From Pedobacter cryoconitis (GTDB lineage Bacteria > Bacteroidota > Bacteroidia > Sphingobacteriales > Sphingobacteriaceae), in the NCBI RefSeq assembly GCF_003259615.1, contig NZ_QLLR01000002.1, forward strand, positions 310,001-374,000: DNA of 64,000 bases, given 5' to 3'. Below are positions 9,846 through 18,360 of this stretch, piece by piece. The notes beneath the pieces were generated by a model. The model ran no database searches and was not told where the DNA came from. It saw only the letters and a list, made by a program, of their open reading frames with translations. The position numbers and the translations under genes are program-made. How positions within the stretch are numbered: the first letter of the stretch is position 1; each line of letters begins with the position of its first letter.

Positions 9846-10826
9846 TTACCAGGATAAACCCGCCAAAAAATTCAATATATCCTGGCTGATTTCCTTCGCA
9901 TGGGTTTCTAATGCGAAATGCCCCGTTTTATAAAATTTAACACGCACATTCGGGTTATCTTTTTTATAGGCTTCCGCCCCTGCTGGTAAAAAATACGGGT
10001 CTTCACTTCCCCAAACAGCCAGCAATTGTGGTTTATACTTTCTGAAGTAAGCTTGAAATGCTGGGTAAAGGACCACATTTGTCCGGTAATCTTTCAACAA
10101 GTCCATTTGTATTTCAACATTTCCCGGGCGATCAAGAAAATGCTGATCTAAGGTATAAGTTTCCGGTGCAATCAATGATGGATCATTCACCCCCTGGAAG
10201 TATTGAAAATGAGTAGCTTTCAAACTCACAAATTCTTTCAGGTTATCCCGGTTTTCAGCCGATGGATCTTGCCAGTATTTCTGAATAGGGTTCCAGCCTT
10301 TGCTCAACCCCTGTTCATAAGCATTGCCATTTTGAGAAATAATCCCCGTAATCTTTTCCGGGTTAGCGAGCATCAATCTGAAACCTACCGGTGCGCCGTA
10401 ATCAAACACATAAATGGCGAAATGTTTTAAAGCCAGTTCGTCAATCAATGCCTGCATAGTTTTAGTCAGGTTATCAAAAGTATAGTCGAACTGATCGTGT
10501 GCAGGTGCATCAGAATATCCAAAACCAGGTAAATCTGGTGCGATCACATGATATTTTTCACTCAGTTCAGGTATTAGATTTCTGAACATAAAGGATGAGG
10601 TCGGATAGCCATGCAATAGTAGAACTACCGGAGCATCTTTGGGGCCGGCTTCACGGTAAAATATATTTAATCCGTTGGCTTTGATGTTTTGATAATGGAC
10701 TTCTTCTGTTTTCATGTTTGTTTTTTTTGAATTAACCTTGTGAATGGACTGACTTGAAAGCTGACTGCAGGATAAGGTGATAAAGCAGACCAGTAACAGG
10801 TATAAGCAGCGTCTATTGGTATTCAT
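9846..10826 (-). CDS. Exported alpha/beta hydrolase, epoxide hydrolase/haloalkane dehalogenase-like
   Basis: 326 residues. Hydrolytic enzyme with an N-terminal membrane-targeting segment and Cys20 in TLSCS, a possible lipoprotein site. The fold shows HGYP (72-75, oxyanion), APDLPGFGYSDAP, and FDYGAP with D142 in the nucleophile position, D276 in WGSEDP and H303 in TGHF. An Asp nucleophile fits epoxide hydrolases or haloalkane dehalogenases rather than serine esterases. A second in-frame ATG at codon 38 could give a cytosolic form. It is divergent from a LysR regulator 98 bases away that probably controls it. Confidence 0.88.
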   Translation of the reverse strand: MNTNRRCLYLLLVCFITLSCSQLSSQSIHKVNSKKTNMKTEEVHYQNIKANGLNIFYREAGPKDAPVVLLLHGYPTSSFMFRNLIPELSEKYHVIAPDLPGFGYSDAPAHDQFDYTFDNLTKTMQALIDELALKHFAIYVFDYGAPVGFRLMLANPEKITGIISQNGNAYEQGLSKGWNPIQKYWQDPSAENRDNLKEFVSLKATHFQYFQGVNDPSLIAPETYTLDQHFLDRPGNVEIQMDLLKDYRTNVVLYPAFQAYFRKYKPQLLAVWGSEDPYFLPAGAEAYKKDNPNVRVKFYKTGHFALETHAKEISQDILNFLAGLSW

Positions 10827-10869
10827 AAATCTTTTGTATGGTTTTATAATTCAAAAGTAATTCATATAT

Positions 10870-10920
10870 TTAATCTTTAAAAACGATTAATAAAGATATA
10901 AACAATCATAATTAATGATT
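10870..10920. promoter_or_regulatory. Two dyads in the hydrolase/LysR divergent promoter
   Basis: TTAATC-N9-GATTAA (10870-10890) and AATCAT-N5-ATGATT (10904-10920) lie in the 98-base gap. LysR regulators usually bind interrupted dyads of this kind near their own start. No binding data are visible. Confidence 0.4.
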
Positions 10921-10924
10921 CAAT

Positions 10925-11788
10925 ATGAATACCAATGATTTCAAAATATTCGAAGCTGTAGCAGCAAATGGAAGTTTTACCAAAGCAGCCCAGGCGATGT
11001 TTACCGTTCAATCTAATGTGACAGCGAGAATTAAAAGTTTAGAAGACGAATTTGCCGTTTCACTATTTACCAGAACGTCAAGAAAAGTTGAATTGACTGC
11101 CGCGGGTGAAACATTAATGTATTATTTCAAACAGATAGGACAATTAATAGAAGAGGCTAAAAGAGAGTTATCTCAAAGTGATCAATTAATTGGTCAGCTT
11201 ACAATTGGCTGTATCGAAACAACAATGGCATTGAAAGCACCTGATATTATCAATAAATTCAATGAAATGTATCCGGAGATCGAACTTGAATTTAAAGCTG
11301 ATATGTCTTCAAATCTGATCAATGATGTGCTCAGCTATAAACTGGATGCTGCTTTTGTAGCTGCACCGGTTTCGGTACCTGAGCTGGCACAGCAAACCAT
11401 TAAAGAAGAACAATTAGTAATCGTAACCTCTACCCGGTATAAAAAGATGGAAGAGATTATCCAGGATAAACAAGTGAAAATAGTTGTATTCGATCAGGGT
11501 TGTAATTATAGAGCAAGGCTGGAATCATGGCTCAGTTTTAAAGGGATCGTCAATTATAAAAGGATCGTGGTTAATTCTTTAGAAGGCATTATCAACTTTG
11601 CAGAAGCTGATCTGGCCATCACTATATTACCTGCTGAGTTAATTGAACAGTATTATCAAAACAGAAAATTAAAGACTTTTTCTATTGGTAAGGAACTTGG
11701 AACATCTGCAACTATCCTTGTATATAGAAAAACAAGGGTAAATGATAAGTTATTATTGGCTTTTCTGGAAATGTATTCATCATTGTAA
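10925..11788 (+). CDS. LysR-family transcriptional regulator
   Basis: 287 residues. Winged helix-turn-helix at 1-65 (FEAVAANGSFTKAAQAMF, then LEDEFAVSLFTRTSRKVELT), linker helix, and a two-lobed effector domain (about 90-285, LTIGCIETTMA). Divergent from the exported hydrolase, so it probably regulates that gene and itself. The inducer is unknown. Next to it on the same strand is a decayed phosphotransferase. Confidence 0.94.
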   Translation: MNTNDFKIFEAVAANGSFTKAAQAMFTVQSNVTARIKSLEDEFAVSLFTRTSRKVELTAAGETLMYYFKQIGQLIEEAKRELSQSDQLIGQLTIGCIETTMALKAPDIINKFNEMYPEIELEFKADMSSNLINDVLSYKLDAAFVAAPVSVPELAQQTIKEEQLVIVTSTRYKKMEEIIQDKQVKIVVFDQGCNYRARLESWLSFKGIVNYKRIVVNSLEGIINFAEADLAITILPAELIEQYYQNRKLKTFSIGKELGTSATILVYRKTRVNDKLLLAFLEMYSSL

Positions 11789-11796
11789 GCGATCAT

Positions 11797-12254
11797 ATGC
11801 ACATAGAAATTAACGAAGCAACTATATTCCTGTCCAAGAAATTTGATGACGTAACCCATCTTCGGCATCTGGCTGAGGGTTGGTGGGCTCAGGCATTTTC
11901 ATTTAGCTGTAAAGAAGGGAAATTCGTCCTGCGGGTCAGTGCACATCCACAAGATTTTCTAAAAGATAAGTTTGCCTTATAAAATTCAATACCTCAACTA
12001 TTCCAATAGCAAGGATTCTGGAAACGGGCCTGTTTAATCAGAAATATCGGGTTAGCTGGCAGGAACCCGGTCGTAAGTCCTGGCTAGATTCCGTGTTATT
12101 TAGTAAATTGCATCATAGAATGCAAGAGCTTTTCCCCTATCTCCCTAAACAAAAAAGCATATTACATGGTGATTATGGCTATGATAATTTATTACTGAAT
12201 ACACAGCATCAGGTAACTGCTGTACTGGACTGGGGAGAAATGCTACTATTATAA
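11797..12254 (+). pseudogene. Decayed aminoglycoside/hygromycin-type phosphotransferase (APH family)
   Basis: The first frame (11797-11982) encodes an APH-like N-lobe ending DFLKDKFAL and then stops. In the frame one step over, from about 11980, coding continues as IKFNTSTIPIARILETG, which fits straight on the N-lobe, so a one-base change near 11977-11981 broke the frame. The later part keeps the catalytic loop HGDYGYDNLL and the metal-binding DWGE, but only about 45 residues separate ILETG from it where the family has roughly 100, so an internal deletion is likely. The reading stops right after DWGE, so the C-terminal third is gone. Not expected to be active. Confidence 0.82.
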
Positions 12255-13958
12255 TCAAAGCCTGCCTGGTACGCTATACAAATATTCTTGTGCGATAACA
12301 ATGCCTTTCGTTTTACGCTCTGCTTCCATCGCTCTTAATTCTATCCTTCTGATTTTCCCACTGATCGTTTTTGGTAACACAGTGACGAATTCAATCAGAC
12401 GTGGCATTTTGTAAGGAGAGAGCTTTTTCCTGCAATACGAAAACAGTTCATCTGCCAGTTCTTTACTGGGTTTATAATTTGAATTTAAAATCACAAATGC
12501 TTTTACTTCCAGCCCCTTAACAAGGTGAGGACTACCGACTACTGCTGATTCCAAAACGGCTTCATGCTCCAGCAACACACTTTCTACTTCAAAAGGGCCG
12601 ATCCGGTAGTCTGAAGATTTAATGACATCATCATCCCGGCCCACAAACCAGATATATCCCTGATCATCCTGATAAGCTTTATCACCAGTATAATACAAGC
12701 CGTGTTTAAAGACCTCTTTTTTCTTTTCAGGATCTTCATAATAAGTATCAAAAATACCATTTGGCCTTCCAGTATCCATTCTCACACAGATACTTCCTTC
12801 TTCGCCGACTGGCAATGTTCTCCCCTGGTCATCAGCAATCACAACCTCATAAAGAAATGTTGGTTTGCCCATAGAACCAAATTTCACCGGATCACCGGGC
12901 AAATTAGCCACCAGGCAAGTGCTTTCTGTTTGTCCAAAACCATCCCGCAGCAGTATACCTGTACCCTTTTTCCAGGTTTCAATGACTTCTGGATTTAAGG
13001 GTTCTCCAGCTGCCACACATTCTCTTAAATTGAAATGATAAGCTTTCAGCTCTTCTTGAATAAGCATCCGTAAAACCGTAGGCGGTGCACAGAAGGTCGT
13101 AATCTTATATTTTTCTATCAGACTTAGTGTTTCTTTCGCATTGAAGCGCCCGGTTTGGTGAAAAGCAAAAATACAAGCGCCTATATTCCAGGGCGCAAAA
13201 AAACTGCTCCAGGCAAATTTTGCCCAGCCCGGCTGTGAAATATTATAATGAATATCCTCTGGCTGCAGACCAATCCACGAACTGGTGGTCAGATGTCCAA
13301 AAGGATAGCTCAGATGCGTATGTATTACGACTTTGGGCATGCCTGTAGTTCCGGAAGTGAAGAACAAAAACAAGGGATCATCCGCTTTGGTTATTGCGCC
13401 GGCAGCTTCCTGATTTTCCTGTTGCAGATCTTCCAGGTTATACCAGCCTGGTCTTTGTCCTTCGGCAATGATTTTAACCGTAATATTTTTTCCAATTAAG
13501 CGCTCTGCCTCTTCAATTTTAGCCGCATTTTCTGTGTCTGCAATGACCACCTGGGGCATTAATTTTTCAAACCTGTAACACATATCTGCAACCCCTAAAA
13601 TATTGGCCGCAGGAATCATCCGGAAACCGCCTTTAATTGTAGCCAGTATGCTGAACCAGGTTAATGGCTGCAAGGATAACTGCGTTAAGATGACATCATT
13701 TTGTTGTATTCCCTTTTTCCTGAGAAAATTAAGCAACTGGTTCGCTTGCCTGCTGATTTGCAGGAAACTAAAATGATTCACCAGGTTTCCGTCTGTCCAC
13801 AACAATGCGGTTGCAGCAGGCCGCTCTTTGACATGGATTCCTTCAAAAATATCATTGGCCCAATTAAAGAATTCCGGTTTATGCAGTGTTATTGCTTTCA
13901 ATGCTCCGGATTGTTTGTCCGCTATCAGCTGGCGTACTTCTCTAAATGTCCTTTCCAT
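12255..13958 (-). CDS. AMP-forming acyl-CoA synthetase, medium-chain-like
   Basis: Adenylates a carboxylic acid and transfers it to CoA; 567 residues. AMP-binding P-loop TSGTTGMPK at 201-209, DGFGQTES (adenine site), YTGDKAYQDDQGYIWFVGRDDDVIK (hinge region) and the C-terminal PKTISGK with catalytic K535. The QPGWAKFAWSSFFAPW block resembles MACS-type medium-chain synthetases more than acetyl-CoA synthetase. It starts 28 bases after the beta-lactamase stop on the same strand and could be read from its promoter. The acyl substrate is not determined. Confidence 0.92.
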   Translation of the reverse strand: MERTFREVRQLIADKQSGALKAITLHKPEFFNWANDIFEGIHVKERPAATALLWTDGNLVNHFSFLQISRQANQLLNFLRKKGIQQNDVILTQLSLQPLTWFSILATIKGGFRMIPAANILGVADMCYRFEKLMPQVVIADTENAAKIEEAERLIGKNITVKIIAEGQRPGWYNLEDLQQENQEAAGAITKADDPLFLFFTSGTTGMPKVVIHTHLSYPFGHLTTSSWIGLQPEDIHYNISQPGWAKFAWSSFFAPWNIGACIFAFHQTGRFNAKETLSLIEKYKITTFCAPPTVLRMLIQEELKAYHFNLRECVAAGEPLNPEVIETWKKGTGILLRDGFGQTESTCLVANLPGDPVKFGSMGKPTFLYEVVIADDQGRTLPVGEEGSICVRMDTGRPNGIFDTYYEDPEKKKEVFKHGLYYTGDKAYQDDQGYIWFVGRDDDVIKSSDYRIGPFEVESVLLEHEAVLESAVVGSPHLVKGLEVKAFVILNSNYKPSKELADELFSYCRKKLSPYKMPRLIEFVTVLPKTISGKIRRIELRAMEAERKTKGIVIAQEYLYSVPGRL

Positions 13959-13986
13959 ATTTTAAGTATAGTAAACCTAAAACTAG

Positions 13987-14898
13987 TTAAAGTTTTCCGG
14001 CAGTCAGGTAATCCCAGCTGACTTTAGTTAATTCGGCAATGATTAAATCATTTGTTTTTTCGTCTTCTTTAGTCATTGAAACAAATACAGCAACGGCGAA
14101 ATGTTTTCCATTCGGCAAGGTTACGATACCAATATCATTGGTACCTGTTGTTAAACCAGCTGCATTTGCCCCAGAGCTCCCCGTTTTATGCGCAACTAAA
14201 GTACCGGCGGGCAATAAACCTTTGATCTTATTTGCCCCGGTAACTGTTTCAGTCATTACTTTCCATAAGAAATCGTGTGAAGTTTTAGAAAGGACCTTTC
14301 GACTGTAAAATAGTTTCAACAGTTCTGTCGCCGCAACAGGGGTCGTCCAGTTCGTGAACTGCACATTTTCATCTTTGTGCATTTGTTCTTCTGTAGCCAC
14401 AATAGCTACTTGTTTAATACCCAAACTATGAATATAACGGTTAACCTTTGCCGGACCACCCATTAACCTGAATAAAATATCACAACCATTGTTATCACTT
14501 TGTGAAACTGTATAACTTAAAATTTCCGATAAAGGTATTTTAACTTCTCCATTTGGGTATTTCTCTCTCAGCGGACTCCAGGTATCGGGCAGCAAATCGC
14601 TCTTTTTAACCAGGATTTTTTGATCCAGCTTAAGTTTTCCCTGGTCTACCTGGTTTAAAACTGCCAAAGCAAGGTGGAATTTATAGACGCTTTGCATCGG
14701 CAGGTGTTTGGTCCCGTTCACTGTAATTGTATCTCCATTTTGTAAATCTGTTAATGAAAATCCAATGGTCGCAGCATGTGAACTTACAATTGCCTGAAGC
14801 TTTTTCCGCAGGTCATTTTTTTGTGCGAAACCATTTACTGAAATAGTTAGTAAAAGTCCGCCAATTATCATTGTTTTTAACGTAATAAATCCTTTCAT
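13987..14898 (-). CDS. bla: Class A beta-lactamase, subclass A2-like
   Basis: Periplasmic serine beta-lactamase of 303 residues with a signal peptide (to about 25, ending FAQ). Active-site SVYK at 70-73, SDN at 134-136, an omega-loop Glu at 170/171 followed by QMHKDENVQFTNW, and KTGSSG from 238. The omega-loop form resembles the PER/CME/CGA-type A2 enzymes found in Bacteroidota, often extended-spectrum; spectrum here is only inferred. No adjacent AmpR-type regulator. A dyad lies 34 bases upstream of the start. Confidence 0.95.
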   Translation of the reverse strand: MKGFITLKTMIIGGLLLTISVNGFAQKNDLRKKLQAIVSSHAATIGFSLTDLQNGDTITVNGTKHLPMQSVYKFHLALAVLNQVDQGKLKLDQKILVKKSDLLPDTWSPLREKYPNGEVKIPLSEILSYTVSQSDNNGCDILFRLMGGPAKVNRYIHSLGIKQVAIVATEEQMHKDENVQFTNWTTPVAATELLKLFYSRKVLSKTSHDFLWKVMTETVTGANKIKGLLPAGTLVAHKTGSSGANAAGLTTGTNDIGIVTLPNGKHFAVAVFVSMTKEDEKTNDLIIAELTKVSWDYLTAGKL

Positions 14899-14931
14899 AT
14901 GACAAAATAACGGATAATTTACCTTTAATGT

Positions 14932-14948
14932 ATGTCGTGCACTGACAT
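14932..14948. promoter_or_regulatory. Dyad upstream of the beta-lactamase
   Basis: ATGTC (14932-14936) and GACAT (14944-14948) flank the palindrome GTGCAC. Position fits an operator or -33 region of bla. Weak evidence. Confidence 0.25.
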
Positions 14949-15225
14949 AATTTATTCACACAATTTAACAGGCAATTCCTATTTATATTCCTGACAGATC
15001 TTAACTTCCTCAGTATAAAATGCCTGAAAATTAAAAAAAATACTAAGTCACCACTTTTGAATAAAATATCCACTATATTGCCTTTTAGGAAACATCATTA
15101 ACTACCTTCTATGAAAATTATTTTACCTTTAGCTAATTTTAAGCGGATTTTCCCAAACCTGACTTACATTATGTTCCGGGCTCATGATTATTGAAAACTA
15201 AGAATGGATTATTCATATCCCGGCC
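14949..15225. other. AT-rich gap between bla and the tetR-like gene
   Basis: Rest of the 327-base gap between the divergent bla and tetR-like genes. It holds no convincing ORF longer than 30 codons, no RNA and no strong hairpin. It must carry both divergent promoters, but no exact TAnnTTTG element was found. Confidence 0.5.
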
Positions 15226-15864
15226 ATGGAAAGTAAAGATAATGTCAAACACAGAAATAAAGAACAGACCAAAAGAAAACTTCTTCAGGCCGTAGGGGAA
15301 ATTATTATAGAAAAGGGATATGCTGGTTTAGGGGTGAATAAAATAGCTAATAAAGCAGGTGTAGACAAAAAACTCATTTACCGTTACTTCGGAGACGGGA
15401 ACACTTTGGTAGAAACCTATATTCTTGAAAAAGATTACTGGCTTGGTTTTGCAGACAAACTACAGGAATTCAATGACATCAAAACTCCCGATCAGGCCAA
15501 AGAGACTATATCAACCATGCTGGAACGTCAATTTAACTTCTTATATGAAGAAGAAGCTATGCAACATATGATTTTAGAAGAATTGACTTCCAAAAGTCCC
15601 TTAATGGCAAGTATTTGCAATATCAGGGGAACTATTGGTGCAAGCCTGCTCAAACATACAGACCCGCATTTTAAAAATTCTGAAGTGAACTTCAGAGCAG
15701 TAAGCGCATTGCTCGTCTCTGGTATTTATTACCTGGTTTTGCAGGCTAAAATTAATGGGGGGACTATTTGCGGAATTGACATTAACAGTACTGAAGGAAG
15801 AAAAGAAATTACAAAAACCATCCGTCATATTATTGAATGGGCTTATGAGGTTCCAAAAGGATAA
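15226..15864 (+). CDS. TetR-family transcriptional regulator
   Basis: 212 residues. N-terminal TetR helix-turn-helix at about 15-60 (EQTKRKLLQAVGEI, then LGVNKIANKAGVDKKLIYRYF), followed by an all-helical ligand domain. Divergent from bla and 45 bases upstream of a helical protein of unknown function on the same strand, which could be a partner. Target genes and ligand are unknown; the usual TetR dyad was not found in the gap. Confidence 0.93.
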   Translation: MESKDNVKHRNKEQTKRKLLQAVGEIIIEKGYAGLGVNKIANKAGVDKKLIYRYFGDGNTLVETYILEKDYWLGFADKLQEFNDIKTPDQAKETISTMLERQFNFLYEEEAMQHMILEELTSKSPLMASICNIRGTIGASLLKHTDPHFKNSEVNFRAVSALLVSGIYYLVLQAKINGGTICGIDINSTEGRKEITKTIRHIIEWAYEVPKG

Positions 15865-15909
15865 ACTAAAAAACTAAAACACAATTTTTCAATAAACGCC
15901 AGAAATACC

Positions 15910-16749
15910 ATGAAATATGAACTGCAGGAATTCAAGTCACTGGTCGATGCCTTACATGAGAGTGAAGGACTTGATGCCTGGGTGACTGAGCAGCGTAATC
16001 CTATTGAAAATATAGCCATAGAGGCTGTACGTATTTGCCAGCTGTTCAAAGATGTAAGTCTGCAAAAAGATGCTGTACTGCTGACCAAAGATTTCCATCA
16101 GCATCAGCATGACCTGGTGATTATGGCCGAACAAGTATATAATTTTTTAAACGTTCAGCATAACGAAGACAACGAAGATAATGATGGGGAGCTTACTTTA
16201 CAGCGTCTCTATAATGCACTGGTAAGTATTTTGCAGTTTATGCAGACACAGCTCAGGAATTTTTTTAAAACGGATGGAAAGGTTCCTTATAGTTTTATTG
16301 AGCAGCATCAGTATCAGGAGGAAAGAAATCATCATTTCATAGAAAAAACACTATTGGAAAGAAGTATCAATACAACTATTGTTACCCATTTGCTAACCGT
16401 GCTGAGATTTGAGGATCAGCAGCCCAATGAGGAAATATCTTTTGCCGTATATACCTATGTATTAAAAGTACAAAAGGAATTACTTTTCTATCTGCAGGGA
16501 CAGGACGATGAAACCAATAATTACAGGATACTTAAACTGCTGACTACTTTAAACTTAAACAGCATAGGGATTTATGAACACTTTCATGGTGTAATTAATG
16601 ATAATCAATTACCTCACTTTAAAATCCCCGGCTTCCAAAAGCCAACTGATCCGATTAAAATGTCTTTATTACTATTCATCATCACCGAAATTAATTCTTT
16701 GCATGCCTTGAAATTAATAGCAAAAGAGCTGTACCCTTTAGCCAATTAA
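15910..16749 (+). CDS. Unrecognised helical cytosolic protein
   Basis: 279 residues with no signal peptide, no membrane span and no motif I recognise. It is rich in Glu, Gln, His and Leu and looks almost entirely helical, with an acidic stretch around 84-93 (NEDNEDNDGE). It lies 45 bases after the TetR regulator on the same strand, so the two may be one transcript. The sequence HQHQHD and EERNHHF may bind metal, but this is only a guess. Codon use looks like its neighbours, so it is probably a real gene. Confidence 0.7.
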   Translation: MKYELQEFKSLVDALHESEGLDAWVTEQRNPIENIAIEAVRICQLFKDVSLQKDAVLLTKDFHQHQHDLVIMAEQVYNFLNVQHNEDNEDNDGELTLQRLYNALVSILQFMQTQLRNFFKTDGKVPYSFIEQHQYQEERNHHFIEKTLLERSINTTIVTHLLTVLRFEDQQPNEEISFAVYTYVLKVQKELLFYLQGQDDETNNYRILKLLTTLNLNSIGIYEHFHGVINDNQLPHFKIPGFQKPTDPIKMSLLLFIITEINSLHALKLIAKELYPLAN

Positions 16750-16850
16750 AATAAAGAGCATTTCTCAACGTCAAAAATACATGTATGTAAAATTCCTGTG
16801 AAAATCCTTATCTTGATAGGGTATAATTCATGGAAACACAGGAACTGATG

Positions 16851-17432
16851 ATGAATAAACATAGAAAAAAGTACTTATTGATATTTCTTTCAATTACAGG
16901 GCTCTTTGCTTGTGTTAATATAGATCACAGAAGAGCTTTGTTTGATGCGCAGCTTGACGTTTTTAAGAAGAATGACATTTATCATGAAGTTCAGATTGCC
17001 GCCAATAAAAGTCTGAAGAAATGGCTCGCCGAAGATCTCAGGGACGTTCAGGTACTCAAAAAAAGCAATTGGCATTTAGATGATGCTGTATTTTTCAACA
17101 GCAGAAAAGACAAATGTTATTTACTGCTGCTCATTCAGGATAAAGATACGCTGGCTAAACTGGATTATGTTTACCTGATGTATGGCGCATTGGAACATGA
17201 AAAATGGAATATTTATTTTACAGGACTTTCCACTATGGCATTTCCCAGGGATAAATATAGTAAAGATGAACATGAACCAGTCCCTATGGCCACGCTTTCC
17301 CTGTTAAGCAGAGAAGAAGTACTTCAAAACTATTATAAAGCGAACAGACGTATTAACGATGAATATGTAAACAAGGCCTATACGCAGGAATTAAAAAAGA
17401 AGCAGAAAACATTTCTTAAGAAAAAGAATTAG
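16851..17432 (+). CDS. Putative lipoprotein of unknown function
   Basis: 193 residues from the second of two tandem ATGs; the reading from 16830 adds seven residues ahead of a clear signal sequence. KKYLLIFLSITGLFACVN gives a lipobox LFAC with Cys at about 20. The rest is a mixed alpha/beta domain with a strongly basic C-terminus (LKKKQKTFLKKKN). No known domain was recognised. A single-gene unit before the M48 protease. Confidence 0.7.
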   Translation: MNKHRKKYLLIFLSITGLFACVNIDHRRALFDAQLDVFKKNDIYHEVQIAANKSLKKWLAEDLRDVQVLKKSNWHLDDAVFFNSRKDKCYLLLLIQDKDTLAKLDYVYLMYGALEHEKWNIYFTGLSTMAFPRDKYSKDEHEPVPMATLSLLSREEVLQNYYKANRRINDEYVNKAYTQELKKKQKTFLKKKN

Positions 17433-17529
17433 CACAATTAATTAAAAGAATGATTTATTGTTTTTTGAGCAAACAATTCTTAATTATTATTGTTGGCGCA
17501 TACGTACCAAACAATTAAATAATAGAAAA

Positions 17530-18321
17530 ATGAATAAAACTATCTTACCTCTCGCTTTGCTGGGCTTAACCCTTTCTTTTGGGATACATTCTGCTTCAGC
17601 ACAAATTAAATTAAACAGCAAAGGTCTTGGAGCCTTGCAAAAAGGAGCAAAAGCAGTAACCTTTTCAGACGCTGATGCAGCAAAACTTGCTGGTGAAGCT
17701 GTAACCTGGATGGATGAGCACAATACCGTTGCCGCTGCTAAAGATCCTTATACCGTCCGGTTGAATAAAATCTTTTCAAAACATGAAAATGAAGGCGGAC
17801 TTAAACTAAACTATAAAGTATATAAAGTGAAAGACATCAATGCTTTCGCCTGTGCAGATGGTAGTGTACGTGTATTTTCTTCGCTAATGGATATAATGAG
17901 TGATGATGAATTGTTAGGAATTATCGGTCATGAAATTGGGCATGTTGCCAATAAAGATACCAGGGATGCGGTAAGAAGTGCCTATAAAAGAGAGGCCATA
18001 TCGGATGCGGCTTCTTCTCAATCGGGTGTAGTGAATTCACTTTCACAAAGTCAGCTGGGAAGTTTCGCCAATGCACTTTTAGATAGTAAGTATAACCGTA
18101 AACAAGAGAGTGAAGCCGATGATTACTCTTATGAGTTTATGAAAAAACACAATTATAAGGTAACTGCTCTAGCAAGTGCATTCCAGAAATTCGCTGATAT
18201 GGAAAAATCATCTGGTGCTGAAAAAAGTAAAACTGAAAAGATGCTAAGCTCACACCCTGATAGCGGTTCACGTGCGGCAAAAATCTTAGAAAAAGCTAAA
18301 AAAGACGGCTTGTCAAAATAA
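17530..18321 (+). CDS. Exported M48-family zinc metallopeptidase
   Basis: 263 residues from ATG 17530, chosen because the signal peptide (1-25, ending SASAQ) starts there. HEIGH at 134-138 carries two zinc ligands and the catalytic Glu; E193 in ESEADDYS supplies the third ligand. This matches the BepA/LoiP/YggG-type periplasmic M48 proteases that maintain the envelope, here without TPR repeats. The first ligand block and the DRHP-type end (SSHPDSGSRA) are intact. It ends in a strong bidirectional terminator. Confidence 0.93.
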   Translation: MNKTILPLALLGLTLSFGIHSASAQIKLNSKGLGALQKGAKAVTFSDADAAKLAGEAVTWMDEHNTVAAAKDPYTVRLNKIFSKHENEGGLKLNYKVYKVKDINAFACADGSVRVFSSLMDIMSDDELLGIIGHEIGHVANKDTRDAVRSAYKREAISDAASSQSGVVNSLSQSQLGSFANALLDSKYNRKQESEADDYSYEFMKKHNYKVTALASAFQKFADMEKSSGAEKSKTEKMLSSHPDSGSRAAKILEKAKKDGLSK

Positions 18322-18330
18322 GAAATTTTA

Positions 18331-18360
18331 AAATGCCGGGTCTGGAATCCGGCATTTTTT
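18331..18360. terminator. Bidirectional rho-independent terminator
   Basis: Stem AAATGCCGG (18331-18339) with CCGGCATTT (18349-18357), 9-base loop, then a T run. It sits between the convergent M48 and exporter genes and overlaps the exporter stop region. Confidence 0.85.

Noticed and set aside
11797..12254. A functional aminoglycoside phosphotransferase
   Set aside because: Frameshift near 11980, an internal deletion and loss of the C-terminal third make activity very unlikely.
14813..15073. Reading across the bla start and gap
   Set aside because: Overlaps bla and has no recognisable protein character.
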